Of a stretch of DNA of 64,000 bases, positions 1 to 8,175 are shown one piece after another. The notes beneath the pieces are model-generated. The model did no database searches. It had not been told where the DNA came from and worked only from the letters and a program-made list of their open reading frames with translations. Origin of the DNA: CAZDKK01 sp964506245. GTDB taxonomy: Bacteria > Eisenbacteria > RBG-16-71-46 > CAIMUX01 > WJJG01. Every line of letters begins with the position of its first letter. The stretch's first letter is position 1. A program made the translations under genes and the position numbers. The stretch spans positions 1 to 64,000 of the forward strand of contig CAZDKK010000016.1 of assembly GCA_964506245.1 (NCBI GenBank), in the 5' to 3' direction.

Positions 1-42
1 GGAAAGGTTCTGAAAAACTCGGCCCTACGGGGTCCCTAGGTT

Positions 43-2277
43 ATGAAAACCTACACCCACGGTCGCAGAGCATCCGGCAGCTCCATTCGCCACCGGATCG
101 AGGAGCAGCACAGGGAAGTCCTGGCACGCGGGATCGACCCGGGAACCGACAAGGTCAGGGACCTGCAGTTTCTCCGCCGCTACCAAGCCCTGGTCCAGCG
201 AATCCTCGAGGCGCCGGCCGAGGCGCTCCCGGACTTGAGGGTCGTGGCAAGCGAAGAGCCCGGTCCCAGCCACATCGAGTCATCGCCCCAGGCTCGCCGG
301 CACGAGGGGCGCGAACTGATCATCTTCCGGCGTCTGGCCGAGGCCTCGGGCTACGGGTTCTGCGTGGCCGACGAGAAGGGCATCATCACCTACGCCAACC
401 GCGCCCTCTGCCGGCTCCTGGCCGCGCACGACCCCGAGGACCTGATAGGCCGCAGCCTCACCGCCTGCTACCCCGAGGAAGTCCAGGAGAACTTCGCGAT
501 CGGCATCATTCCCACGGTGGTCAAGCACGGACAATGGGTGGGCGAGCTGCCGCTGCGTTCGGCATCCGGGCAGCGGACGCCCACGCTGCAGAACATCTTC
601 CTGGTCCACGGGGAGGTCGGGGCCCAACCCTACCTGGGCAATCTCATCATCGACATCACCGACCGCCAGCGTGCCGAGGACGCCCTGCGTCAGTCCGAGG
701 AGCGCTACCGCGGGCTGATCGAAAACCTGCAGGACGCTGTCTTCAGCATCGACGCCCAGGGGACCATTCTCTTCGTGAGCAAGGCGATCGAGGCGTTCAC
801 CGGTTTTCGACCGGAGGAGCTGGTCGGGCGATCCTTCCGCGAGTTCCTCTTCCAGGACGACCGCGTGGAGGTGGAACGTCAATTCGAGGAACTGCTTCAG
901 GACCTCAGCCACGGCCCGTGGGAGTATCGGATCCTGACCAAGTCGGTCGACGTGCGCTGGGTGCGTTCGTCGAGTCGCCCCATCGTCGTCGACGGCAAGA
1001 TCACGGGGGTCACGGGCATCCTCACCGACATCACTGCGCGCAAGTGGGCCGAGCAGGCGTTGCAGAAGAGCGAGGAGAAGTTCTCTCAGGCGTTCCGGCG
1101 GAGCCCCGAGAGCCTCTTCATCTACCGGATCGATGATGGGGAGATCATCGAGGCCAACGAGGGCTTCCAGAAAGCCACGGGTCTCCAGCTCAGCGACATC
1201 CTCGGCCGGCCGGTGCACACCCTCCAGTACTGGGCCCACTCGGAACGCCGGGACGCCTTCGACCTCACGTTGCTGGAATCGGGCGTGGCCGACAGCGAGG
1301 AGGGCGCGCTGCGGGCGAATGACGGGCGCTTGATCCCGGTGTGGACTTCGGCGCGCAGGATCGAGCTCGGGGGGGTAGCCTGCGCCATCTGCGTTGCGCG
1401 CCCCATCGGCGATCGGCGCCGGCTGGAGGAGTCGATCCGCATCCAGCGCGACCTGTCGCTGAGTCTGCGCACGGCCAGTGGGCTGGAGGAGGCTGTCCGC
1501 CTATGCGTCGAAGCCGCAGTGGCCCTGGCTGGGATGGATGTCGGCGCATTCTATCTGCTGGATCGCGACACTGGGGCTCTCGACCTGTTGTACGCGACGG
1601 GGCTGTCGCCGGAGTTCCAGAGTCGGGCGAAGCACCTGCCGGCCGCGTCGAAGCAGACGCGCCTGATCACGGGAGGGCAGCCGGTCCGCGGGGTGCAGGA
1701 CTGGTGGGAGGACGCTGCGGAAGAAGGCCTGCGTGCGCTCGTGGTGCTTCCGGTGATAGGCACCGGGCAGGTGATCGGGGCGCTGGGCGTTGCCTCCCAT
1801 ATCCGCACCGGGGTGCCCGCGCGGGTGGAGACCTCCCTGGAGGCTGTGGCAGCCCAGGTCGGCAGCGCGGTCGCCCAGGCCCAGACTGCCGCCGCATTGC
1901 GCGACATGGAGCAGATCTGCCGTGCGCTGTCAGCCAGCCTGTCCGAAGGGGTCGCCTGGCACCGGCTGATCTACAATGACCACGGCGAACCGGTGGACTA
2001 CGAGCTGGTCGAGGCCAACCCTGCCTTCGAGCGAATCGTCGGCGCCAAGCGCGAGGCGCTGATCGGCAAGCGGTCTCGCGAGGTCTACGGCGGCGATCAG
2101 CCATTCTGCTTCGAACCGTTCTGTCGGGTGGCCCTCCTCGAGGGGCAGCTCGACTTCAAGACCTCGTCGCCGGCGGGTGGGCCACGGCTCCACGTACGGG
2201 CCTTCTCCCCTCGTCGCGGGCACTTCATCGCCGTGATTCGTCCCGCAGACACGGAGGGCGGGGAGGCAGTCACGTAG
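43..2277 (+). CDS. Multi-PAS/GAF sensory protein with no output domain
   Basis: A 744-residue soluble protein made almost entirely of ligand-sensing modules. PAS domains lie at about residues 93-210, 221-335, 347-460 and 632-738, with a GAF domain at about 475-615. The PAS-to-PAS linkers carry the usual D-I-T-x-R end and S-E-E-R/K-Y/F start (for example ITDRQRAEDALRQSEERY). No HisKA, HATPase, GGDEF, EAL or DNA-binding domain follows, and no transmembrane segment is visible. The gene ends 15 bases before a sigma-54 activator gene on the same strand. I infer that it senses a small molecule or redox state and passes the signal by direct contact with that activator, in the manner of NifL/NifA, because neither partner has phosphotransfer residues. 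The ATG at 43 has only a weak ribosome-binding site, and the window edge is close, so the true start could lie further upstream. Confidence 0.85.
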   Translation: MKTYTHGRRASGSSIRHRIEEQHREVLARGIDPGTDKVRDLQFLRRYQALVQRILEAPAEALPDLRVVASEEPGPSHIESSPQARRHEGRELIIFRRLAEASGYGFCVADEKGIITYANRALCRLLAAHDPEDLIGRSLTACYPEEVQENFAIGIIPTVVKHGQWVGELPLRSASGQRTPTLQNIFLVHGEVGAQPYLGNLIIDITDRQRAEDALRQSEERYRGLIENLQDAVFSIDAQGTILFVSKAIEAFTGFRPEELVGRSFREFLFQDDRVEVERQFEELLQDLSHGPWEYRILTKSVDVRWVRSSSRPIVVDGKITGVTGILTDITARKWAEQALQKSEEKFSQAFRRSPESLFIYRIDDGEIIEANEGFQKATGLQLSDILGRPVHTLQYWAHSERRDAFDLTLLESGVADSEEGALRANDGRLIPVWTSARRIELGGVACAICVARPIGDRRRLEESIRIQRDLSLSLRTASGLEEAVRLCVEAAVALAGMDVGAFYLLDRDTGALDLLYATGLSPEFQSRAKHLPAASKQTRLITGGQPVRGVQDWWEDAAEEGLRALVVLPVIGTGQVIGALGVASHIRTGVPARVETSLEAVAAQVGSAVAQAQTAAALRDMEQICRALSASLSEGVAWHRLIYNDHGEPVDYELVEANPAFERIVGAKREALIGKRSREVYGGDQPFCFEPFCRVALLEGQLDFKTSSPAGGPRLHVRAFSPRRGHFIAVIRPADTEGGEAVT

Positions 2278-2292
2278 CCCGGGGGTGCGCGA

Positions 2293-3702
2293 ATGGCTGT
2301 TCGTCCGAGCGCAAAGGCCAAGCCGGCGGTGCTGCTGGTCGACAGCGACCGGGAGTTCGGCCGCGGGCTCGCGCGGCGGCTGGGCGACGGCTACGCGCTG
2401 GAGTTCAACCTGACCGGGCAGGGGGCTCTGACGGACATCGACGCCGGGCAGTACGATGCGGTGCTCGTGAACGCCGACGAATCGTCGCCCGATAACGGCC
2501 TCGACCTCTTGGAGCGCATTCGCGATCGCGACGCCGCCCTGCCCGTGTTCGTGTTGACCCGGACCGAGAAGGTGCCCACGGCATTGCGAGCCGGACAGCT
2601 CGGGGCGACCGACTACATGAGCAAAGCGACCGCCCTCGAGGTCCTGCCCCAAAGACTCGAAACGGCGCTGGCTCGCTGGAATGCCGAGCGGGAGCGGGCC
2701 GCGCTGCAGAGACAGCGGCATGTCCGCGTGCAGTTCGTGGGCGGCAGCGAGGAGGTTCGCCGGTTGCTGGCCGATGCCTTGATGGTGGCATCGGTGGACA
2801 GCACGGTGCTCATCACCGGTGAGCATGGGACCGGCAAGGAGGTGCTCGCCCGCTTCATCCACGAGCACAGCCGCAGGGCCGGCAAGAACTTCGTCGCGGT
2901 CAACTGCGCTGCCATCCCCGACGGGCTGGTGGAGAGCAAGCTCTTCGGACACGAGCGCGGCGCGTTCACCGGGGCGATCGCGACCTGCAAGGGCAGCTTC
3001 GAGCTGGCCGACGAGGGCACGTTGTTCCTCGACGAGATCACGGAAATGCCGGTCGCGCTGCAGCCGAAGCTGCTCCGGGCTCTGCAATCCGGCGAGTTCT
3101 CACGGGTCGGATCGGAGCGATCCAAGACGGCTGATGCGCGCGTGATCTGCTCCAGCAATCGGGACATGGCCCGATCGGTGGAGGAGGGGCGGCTGCGGGC
3201 GGATCTCTACTACCGCATCAACGTCGTGCGGCTGCACGTGCCTCCCTTGCGCGAGCGGCGCGGTGACGTTCCGCAGCTCGCCCGTCACTTCCTGCGCAAG
3301 AAGGCCGCCGAGCTGCGCAAGAGGGTGGAAGAGATCTCGCCCGAAGCGGACGCCCTTCTGCTCGCGCACGATTGGCCCGGTAACGCGCGGGAGCTCGAGA
3401 ACCTCATCGAGCGCGCCGTGGTCTTCAGCCGGACGCGTGTTCTCGGCCCCGAGTTGCTCAGCCCGATTTCTTCCGGGGCGGCCTACCTCTCCATGAACTG
3501 GGACGAGGCGCGCGACGTCGCCCTGCGCCGCTTCGAGCGCAGCTACTTGACCGTCCTGCTGCAGGTTCACCGTGGCTCGGTCTCCGGAGCGGCGCAGGCC
3601 ATGGGCGTCTCGCGCCAGGCCTTCTACAAAGCCCTCGAGCGCACGGGGCTCAACCCCGATCGCTTCCGCCCGACCCAGGCCCCCGAAGGGCATCCCGAGT
3701 GA
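2293..3702 (+). CDS. Sigma-54-dependent transcriptional activator with degenerate receiver
   Basis: A 469-residue NtrC-type enhancer-binding protein. The receiver-like domain (about 12-128) keeps D17/D19, T89 and K111, but the phosphoacceptor position is Asn60 (VLVNADES) and the following loop carries one extra residue. The AAA+ domain (about 148-380) has Walker A GEHGTGKE at 176-183, an intact sigma-54-contacting GAFTGA loop at 223-228 and Walker B LFLDE ending at E248. A Fis-type helix-turn-helix ends the protein (about 427-452, VSGAAQAMGVSRQAFYKAL). It should bind upstream enhancer sites and remodel sigma-54 polymerase. The receiver change suggests control without phosphorylation, probably through the upstream PAS/GAF protein. 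The likely target lies just downstream: two identical-type dyads and a -24/-12 promoter. Confidence 0.93.
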   Translation: MAVRPSAKAKPAVLLVDSDREFGRGLARRLGDGYALEFNLTGQGALTDIDAGQYDAVLVNADESSPDNGLDLLERIRDRDAALPVFVLTRTEKVPTALRAGQLGATDYMSKATALEVLPQRLETALARWNAERERAALQRQRHVRVQFVGGSEEVRRLLADALMVASVDSTVLITGEHGTGKEVLARFIHEHSRRAGKNFVAVNCAAIPDGLVESKLFGHERGAFTGAIATCKGSFELADEGTLFLDEITEMPVALQPKLLRALQSGEFSRVGSERSKTADARVICSSNRDMARSVEEGRLRADLYYRINVVRLHVPPLRERRGDVPQLARHFLRKKAAELRKRVEEISPEADALLLAHDWPGNARELENLIERAVVFSRTRVLGPELLSPISSGAAYLSMNWDEARDVALRRFERSYLTVLLQVHRGSVSGAAQAMGVSRQAFYKALERTGLNPDRFRPTQAPEGHPE

Positions 3703-3717
3703 CAACTTCAGGTTGAC
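3701..3717. promoter_or_regulatory. Putative enhancer dyad, copy 1 (GWCAAC-N5-GTTGAC)
   Basis: GACAAC, five bases, then GTTGAC. The site overlaps the stop codon of the activator gene. The right half continues as GTTGACGGACG, which is repeated exactly in the second copy 124 bases downstream. The symmetry and the position upstream of a sigma-54 promoter fit the binding site of a dimeric Fis-type helix-turn-helix such as that of the adjacent activator. That assignment is inferred from position. Confidence 0.6.
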
Positions 3718-3824
3718 GGACGAGCAAAATCGGGCATTGACAAGGTCGGTGGCCCAGCCTATCGTCAGTGCTGGGTCGATGAGGATAGGTTCTGCCGGTT
3801 GCCGCGGACCCGAGGCCAGGGGTT

Positions 3825-3841
3825 GTCAACTAGCAGTTGAC
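3825..3841. promoter_or_regulatory. Putative enhancer dyad, copy 2 (GTCAAC-N5-GTTGAC)
   Basis: A perfect inverted repeat, GTCAAC/GTTGAC, around the spacer TAGCA. Over the 20 bases starting at 3827, 16 match the copy starting at 3703. Its centre lies about 158 bases upstream of the -12 element at 3991, within the usual range for enhancer sites that act by DNA looping. A further inverted repeat, AACCCAC/GTGGGTT (3864-3870 and 3891-3897), lies between this dyad and the promoter. Confidence 0.65.
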
Positions 3842-3977
3842 GGACGGACTCTGGCGGGGTGATAACCCACGATCGGCGCTCGGCAACCCCGTGGGTTGGA
3901 CCTTCCAATCGGCTGCAGGTAAAAGGTTTGCGGGACCCGGTCGCGGGGGCTCAGCCCTGGGGCGATGAAGGCGGCTC

Positions 3978-3993
3978 CGGCACGGAACTTGCA
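3978..3993 (+). promoter_or_regulatory. Sigma-54 (-24/-12) promoter
   Basis: The sequence is C-GGCACG-GAAC-TTGCA. It differs from the consensus TGGCACG-N4-TTGCA only at the first base, and the GG (3979-3980) and GC (3991-3992) dinucleotides are correctly spaced. Transcription would start near 4004. It lies downstream of a sigma-54 activator gene and two matching dyads and points towards the DUF169 gene at 4348. No other gap in the window gave a comparable match by eye. Confidence 0.8.
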
Positions 3994-4347
3994 AACCATG
4001 CAGAGGAGTTAGGTGCGCCCGGGGGCCTGTGTGTGCGAACCCTCCGGGACAGGCTCGGGAACCTTATTCGGCGAACTCGAAGGGAGCGGAGACCCGCCAC
4101 AAAGATCGTGGTGCTCTGCGAGCAGAGGCATCTTAGCTATCCGGGTGACCTCGAAATGCTCGAGCTCCGCGGCTCCGTGCTCCGTTCGGCATCCGAGTCC
4201 CCGGCGCACCTTTTCTTCTTCCCTCCCTCTTCTCCACGCTGAATCGCCCTGTGTACGGCACGGATCGCCAACGATGCGCCCTGGCCTGGCCGATCCTCGG
4301 CCTGGAGGGGCCGGCCTCCGCGAGACGACCCGCACCGAGGCGAGGCG
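3994..4347 (+). other. Long leader downstream of the sigma-54 promoter
   Basis: About 340 bases separate the predicted start of transcription from the DUF169 start codon. A purine-rich GAGGAG (4003-4008) precedes a GTG at 4013, but the reading frame from there looks like random GC-rich translation and I do not call a gene. A pyrimidine-rich tract lies at about 4208-4233. The leader could hold a small RNA or a regulatory element. I do not recognise a known riboswitch or a clear terminator hairpin in it. Confidence 0.4.
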
Positions 4348-5115
4348 ATGGACATCCAGTTGCGCGACCAGTTCCTGCGGCTGTGGCACCGGTACTTCAA
4401 CGGTGCCGAGACTCCGATCACCTACTACTACAGTGACGCCCCGGACGGCGAGCTGCTCGAAGCGCCCGACCCGACCCGCTGTCTCTTTGTCGATCTGGTC
4501 CGCGTGCGAGCGGGGTGCTCGCTCTGCCTGAACGCGGACTCCTTTGCCTGCCCCGATGGCAGGCGAGCCTTCGGCTTCCCGACCGGGCCGCAGTCGCACT
4601 ACGAGCACGTCCTCTCCTGCGGAATCCCCGGCGAGGTCGAGGGCAAGCGCTTCAAGCAAACGCCGGAGCTGGTTCGCGCGGCACTCCGCGACCTTCCGCG
4701 CGTGCGGGCCTCCAAGGGCTACCTTGTCTTCAAGCGCTGGGACCATCTGACGCAGCGCGATCATCCGCAAGTGGTCGTCTTCTTCGTGGGCCCCGATGAG
4801 CTGTCCGGACTCTTCTGGCTTGCGCACTTCGACGAATCGGTCCCAGACGCGGTCGTGACACCCTTCGCCGCGGGCTGCATGGTGCTGGGGGCGCATCCGC
4901 TGGCGCAGTGCCGCTCCCGGACCCCGCGAGCAGTGCTGGGACTGCTGGATCCGGCTGCCCGCGCCTGCCTGCCGGACAGCATGCTGACGCTGGCGGTGCC
5001 GATGGCCAAGTTCGAGCGGATGGTGGCCACCATGGAGGAGAGCTTCCTCTCGACCCCGGCCTGGAGACGCGTGCTGGCCCGGATCGAATCGCAGGGCAAC
5101 GAGGACGCGAGCTGA
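4348..5115 (+). CDS. DUF169 (COG2043) family protein
   Basis: A 255-residue soluble protein of the DUF169 family, whose function is unsettled. The family pattern is visible: an N-terminal stretch up to ITYYYSDAPDG, a central cysteine-rich segment (CLFVDLVRVRAGCSLCLN and then SFACPDGRRAFGF), and the conserved C-terminal half with YLVFKRW, a V-V-V-F-F-V-x-P-D-E-L strand-turn, and PFAAGC. The Cys cluster suggests a metal or cofactor site. The gene stands alone behind the sigma-54 promoter at 3978-3993 and is followed 77 bases later by a TatD gene. The start has only a weak GAGG-type ribosome-binding site 4-9 bases upstream. I infer that it is the dedicated target of the upstream activator. Confidence 0.8.
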   Translation: MDIQLRDQFLRLWHRYFNGAETPITYYYSDAPDGELLEAPDPTRCLFVDLVRVRAGCSLCLNADSFACPDGRRAFGFPTGPQSHYEHVLSCGIPGEVEGKRFKQTPELVRAALRDLPRVRASKGYLVFKRWDHLTQRDHPQVVVFFVGPDELSGLFWLAHFDESVPDAVVTPFAAGCMVLGAHPLAQCRSRTPRAVLGLLDPAARACLPDSMLTLAVPMAKFERMVATMEESFLSTPAWRRVLARIESQGNEDAS

Positions 5116-5192
5116 GCCTGTCGCCGCAGATCGAGGTCATGGCGGCCCGGCACCATCCTTTCCCCTGCCCAGGGGGGCTCCGATAGGGCACT

Positions 5193-5960
5193 ATGGAGCC
5201 CGTGGACCTCGTGGATGCACACTGCCACCTCTACGTGGACCCGCTCGGCCGGGACCCCGCGGGCGCCCTGGCACGTGCCCGCGCGGCGGGCGTCACGATG
5301 GTCGTCGTGCCGGCCTATGATCTCGCCTCGTGGTCGCAGGTGGGCGACCTCGCCGCGCACGATGGGGTGCTCGCGATGTACGGCCTGCACCCGTGGGTCG
5401 CGGATGAGGAGCTGGACGTGCAGCGCCTGGCGCAGGTCCTGGACGGACCGCGCGCGGTGGGCGTAGGGGAGATCGGCCTCGACCACCAGATCGAGGGCCC
5501 GAGCCGGGACGTTCAGCTCGAGACGCTGAGAAAGCAGATCGAGCTGGCCATCGAGCTGGATCTGCCCGTGAACCTTCACTGCCGGGGCGCATTCGAGGAG
5601 CTGCTGCGCCTGCTGGCGCGCTACCGGCCGCGCCTGCGCGGCATGGTGCACGCCTTCTCGCGCGGCCCCGATCTCGCGCGCCGGTTCCTCGACCTGGGGC
5701 TCATGCTCTCCTTCGGCGGGGCGATCACGAGGCCGCGCGCCGAGCGGGCGCGGCGCAGCGCTCAGGAGGTGCCGCTGGAATCGATCCTGCTCGAGACCGA
5801 CGCGCCCTCGATCGGGATGGAGGGCCTCGGCCCCGAGGAGGTCGAGCCATGCCACACGCGCTCGGTCGCGCAGGCACTGGCCGAGTTGCGCGGTCTGGAA
5901 CTGGAGGAGGTCGCCCGGGCGACCACGCTCAATGCACGACGGCTCTTCGGCAGCGCCTGA
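5193..5960 (+). CDS. TatD-family metal-dependent hydrolase
   Basis: A 255-residue TIM-barrel hydrolase of the TatD deoxyribonuclease family, cytoplasmic. The metal ligands are all visible: the N-terminal DAHCHLY (H-x-H), GVGEIGLDH (Glu), NLHCRG, GMVHAFS and the C-terminal LLETDAPS (Asp). It is close to the family's usual length of about 260 residues. TatD proteins are 3'-5' exonucleases linked to DNA repair and quality control, but many paralogues have unknown substrates. The next gene, tcdA, starts inside its 3' end (29-base overlap), so the two are probably translated together. Confidence 0.9.
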   Translation: MEPVDLVDAHCHLYVDPLGRDPAGALARARAAGVTMVVVPAYDLASWSQVGDLAAHDGVLAMYGLHPWVADEELDVQRLAQVLDGPRAVGVGEIGLDHQIEGPSRDVQLETLRKQIELAIELDLPVNLHCRGAFEELLRLLARYRPRLRGMVHAFSRGPDLARRFLDLGLMLSFGGAITRPRAERARRSAQEVPLESILLETDAPSIGMEGLGPEEVEPCHTRSVAQALAELRGLELEEVARATTLNARRLFGSA

Positions 5961-6696
5961 GTTCCCCCGGCGGTTCACCCGGACCGTGGACCTCTACGGC
6001 GGTGAGGGGTTCGCCCGCATCCGTGCGGCAGCGGTGACCGTGGTGGGCCTGGGTGGCGTGGGCAGCCACGCCGCGCTGGCCCTGGCGCGCAGCGGCATCG
6101 GCGCGCTGCACCTGATTGACCTCGATACGGTCACCGAGTCGTCGCTCAATCGGCTGCTGGCGGCGAGCCCGGCCGACGTGGGCCTGCCCAAGGTCGATGT
6201 CGTGGCGCGCCACCTCGCGGCCACCTGTCCGGACACGCGCGTGCGCGTCACGGCCGAGTTCTTCCAGGCCGATGCCGCCACGCGGCTGCTGGCTCCCCCC
6301 CGCGATCTCGTGCTCGACGCCATCGACAGCCTGAACCCCAAGGTCGCACTCCTGGCCTACTGCGCCGGCCACGGACTGCCCGTGGTGAGCAGCATGGGCG
6401 CGGCCGGGCGCCGCGACGTGGCCAAGGTGCGCGTCGATGACATCGCTGACACCCGCGGCTGTCCGCTCGCGCGGCGGGTGCGACGCCTGCTGCGCCTGGC
6501 CGGGGTCGAGACGGGCATTCCCTGCGTCTACTCGATCGAGCCGGGGATCGAGCCCCTCCCGCCCGACGAACAGGAGCAGCAGCTCGGACCCGGTCGCGTG
6601 CGCCGCCGCCTGCCGAGCAGCATCGCGCTGCCGGGGATCTTCGGCTACGGGCTCGCCTCGGTGGCCCTCGATCGGATCGCCAGCGGGCGAGGGTAG
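5932..6696 (+). CDS. tcdA: tRNA threonylcarbamoyladenosine dehydratase TcdA
   Basis: A 254-residue member of the ThiF/MoeB/E1-like family. It matches TcdA (CsdL/YgdL), which uses ATP to cyclise t6A37 of tRNA to ct6A. RFTRTVDLYGGEGFARI matches the conserved TcdA N-terminus. The Rossmann motif VVGLGGVGSHAALALARSG and LIDLDTV-x5-NR follow, then LDAIDSLNPKVALLAYC and SSMGAAGR, and the C-terminal CVYSIEP is the TcdA-specific V-x-S-x-E-P. The catalytic Cys typical of MoeB-type enzymes is not expected in this branch. It overlaps the TatD gene by 29 bases. Confidence 0.9.
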   Translation: MHDGSSAAPEFPRRFTRTVDLYGGEGFARIRAAAVTVVGLGGVGSHAALALARSGIGALHLIDLDTVTESSLNRLLAASPADVGLPKVDVVARHLAATCPDTRVRVTAEFFQADAATRLLAPPRDLVLDAIDSLNPKVALLAYCAGHGLPVVSSMGAAGRRDVAKVRVDDIADTRGCPLARRVRRLLRLAGVETGIPCVYSIEPGIEPLPPDEQEQQLGPGRVRRRLPSSIALPGIFGYGLASVALDRIASGRG

Positions 6697-6882
6697 ACCC
6701 GCCGTCCACGCGCGATCGCGCGCACCCTCGTTTGCGCCAACCGGGGCTGCAGTGTACGCTGCCGCCGGATGCCGGCTGCGGCGGCCCTGCAGGGGTCTTG
6801 CATGGGTCGACACCGGCCGCGGACCGGGCACGGATCCAGCCTTTCGCGCGGGGGCTGTCGTCGCACGTCTGGGGAGACACGC

Positions 6883-8175
6883 GTGACCTCAAGCTTAGAC
6901 CTCCGGGCCTGGCAGCGAGCGGATCGCTCCACGCGCATCCTCGCGCTGATCCTGCTGGCGGCCCTGGTCATCCGGCTCCTCTACGCGCTGTCGCTGGGTC
7001 CCCAGATTGCGTGGTACGACGGCAGGGAATACGCGCGCCTGGCGACGGGCCTCCTCGAGCAGCGAGCCTACACCACGGTCCACGGAGCGCCCTCGGGCTT
7101 CTGGCCCCCCGGGTATCCCTTCTTTCTGGCCGCGATCTACGCCGTCTTCGGACCCGGCGTGACGGCCGTGCGCATCTGCGAGGCCGTGCTCGGCGTCCTG
7201 GTCTGTCTGCTCGCCTTCCTGCTGGCGCGCGCGTGCGTGGGCCGCCGCGCGTCCCTGGTGGCGGCCGGGTTGGCGGCGATCTACCCGCTCCACATCTACA
7301 TGGTCGGCACGTTCTTCGCGACCACGCTGCAGACCGTCCTGGTGGCCGCGGCCGCCGACTTCCTCATCGAGGCCGCGGCGCGCGGCAGCGTCGTCCGTGC
7401 CCTGATCGGTGGGATCCTCGGCGGCTGGGCTGCGCTCACGGCGGCCTCGGTGCTGCCCGCGCTCCTGCTCAGCGCGGTCTGGGTGGCATGGGCATCGCAT
7501 CGGGCGCGCCGGCGCTGGTGGCCGGCGACGCGGCTGGCAGTCTTGGCGCTCGTGCCCATCCTCGTGATCGTCGGGGCGTGGACCGTGAGGAACACGCACG
7601 TCCTTGGCCAACCGGTCCTCGTCTCCCTCAATGGCGGCGAGAACTTCTGGTTGGGCAACTACCCCGGGGTGACCGCGGCGACGGGCAACCGCATGACGCC
7701 CGAGATGCGCCAGGAGCTCTTCGCGATCCATGCGCAGCATCCGGACGAGGTCGAGCGGGACCGAGCCTTCTACCGGCGGGGGATGGAGTTCGTACAAGCC
7801 GACCCCTGGCGGTTTCTCACGTTGTCCTTGTCGAAGGCGATCTACCTGTGGCATCTCTGGCCGCAACCGATGACCGACCAAGGCCACCCGGACACGCTCG
7901 TCATCCTGGGCAGCGTGCTCTCCTACGGCGTGTTGCTGGTGCCGGCGCTCATCGGGCTCGCGCGCGCCCTGCGCCGGCGTCCGGAGGCGTGGCTGGTCCT
8001 GTTGTTCTGTCTCTCCTACTCGGCCGTTCACGCGCTTTACATCTCGAAAGTGCGCCTGCGCCTGCCGCTCGACACGTTCGTCATCGTCTACGGCGCGGCG
8101 GGGCTGCTCTGGATCCTGGGCCGGATCTCTCCGCGCTGGCGGGACAACTCCCCCGACGAGGACGCCGCGGTGTGA
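6883..8175 (+). CDS. GT39/ArnT-like membrane glycosyltransferase
   Basis: A polytopic membrane protein of 430 residues from the GTG at 6883, preceded by GGGGAG (6871-6876). Longer in-frame starts give an Arg/Gly-rich tail that does not look like protein. It resembles the PMT/ArnT family, which uses polyprenyl-phosphate sugars. The first helix (LALILLAALVIRLLYAL) is followed by the extracytoplasmic acidic pair region WYDGREYARLATGL and by the SGFWPPGYPFFLAAIYAVFG segment. About ten helices follow, ending near residue 420. Its stop codon overlaps the start of the GT2 gene (GTGA, 8172-8175), so the two are translationally coupled. That pairing suggests the GT2 makes the lipid-linked sugar donor that this enzyme consumes. 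Confidence 0.85.
   Translation: MTSSLDLRAWQRADRSTRILALILLAALVIRLLYALSLGPQIAWYDGREYARLATGLLEQRAYTTVHGAPSGFWPPGYPFFLAAIYAVFGPGVTAVRICEAVLGVLVCLLAFLLARACVGRRASLVAAGLAAIYPLHIYMVGTFFATTLQTVLVAAAADFLIEAAARGSVVRALIGGILGGWAALTAASVLPALLLSAVWVAWASHRARRRWWPATRLAVLALVPILVIVGAWTVRNTHVLGQPVLVSLNGGENFWLGNYPGVTAATGNRMTPEMRQELFAIHAQHPDEVERDRAFYRRGMEFVQADPWRFLTLSLSKAIYLWHLWPQPMTDQGHPDTLVILGSVLSYGVLLVPALIGLARALRRRPEAWLVLLFCLSYSAVHALYISKVRLRLPLDTFVIVYGAAGLLWILGRISPRWRDNSPDEDAAV

Noticed and set aside
3859..4242. Plus-strand frame of 127 codons in the sigma-54 leader
   Set aside because: It runs through the promoter itself, starts with GTG without a ribosome-binding site, and its translation is Arg/Gly/Pro-rich with no family-like pattern.
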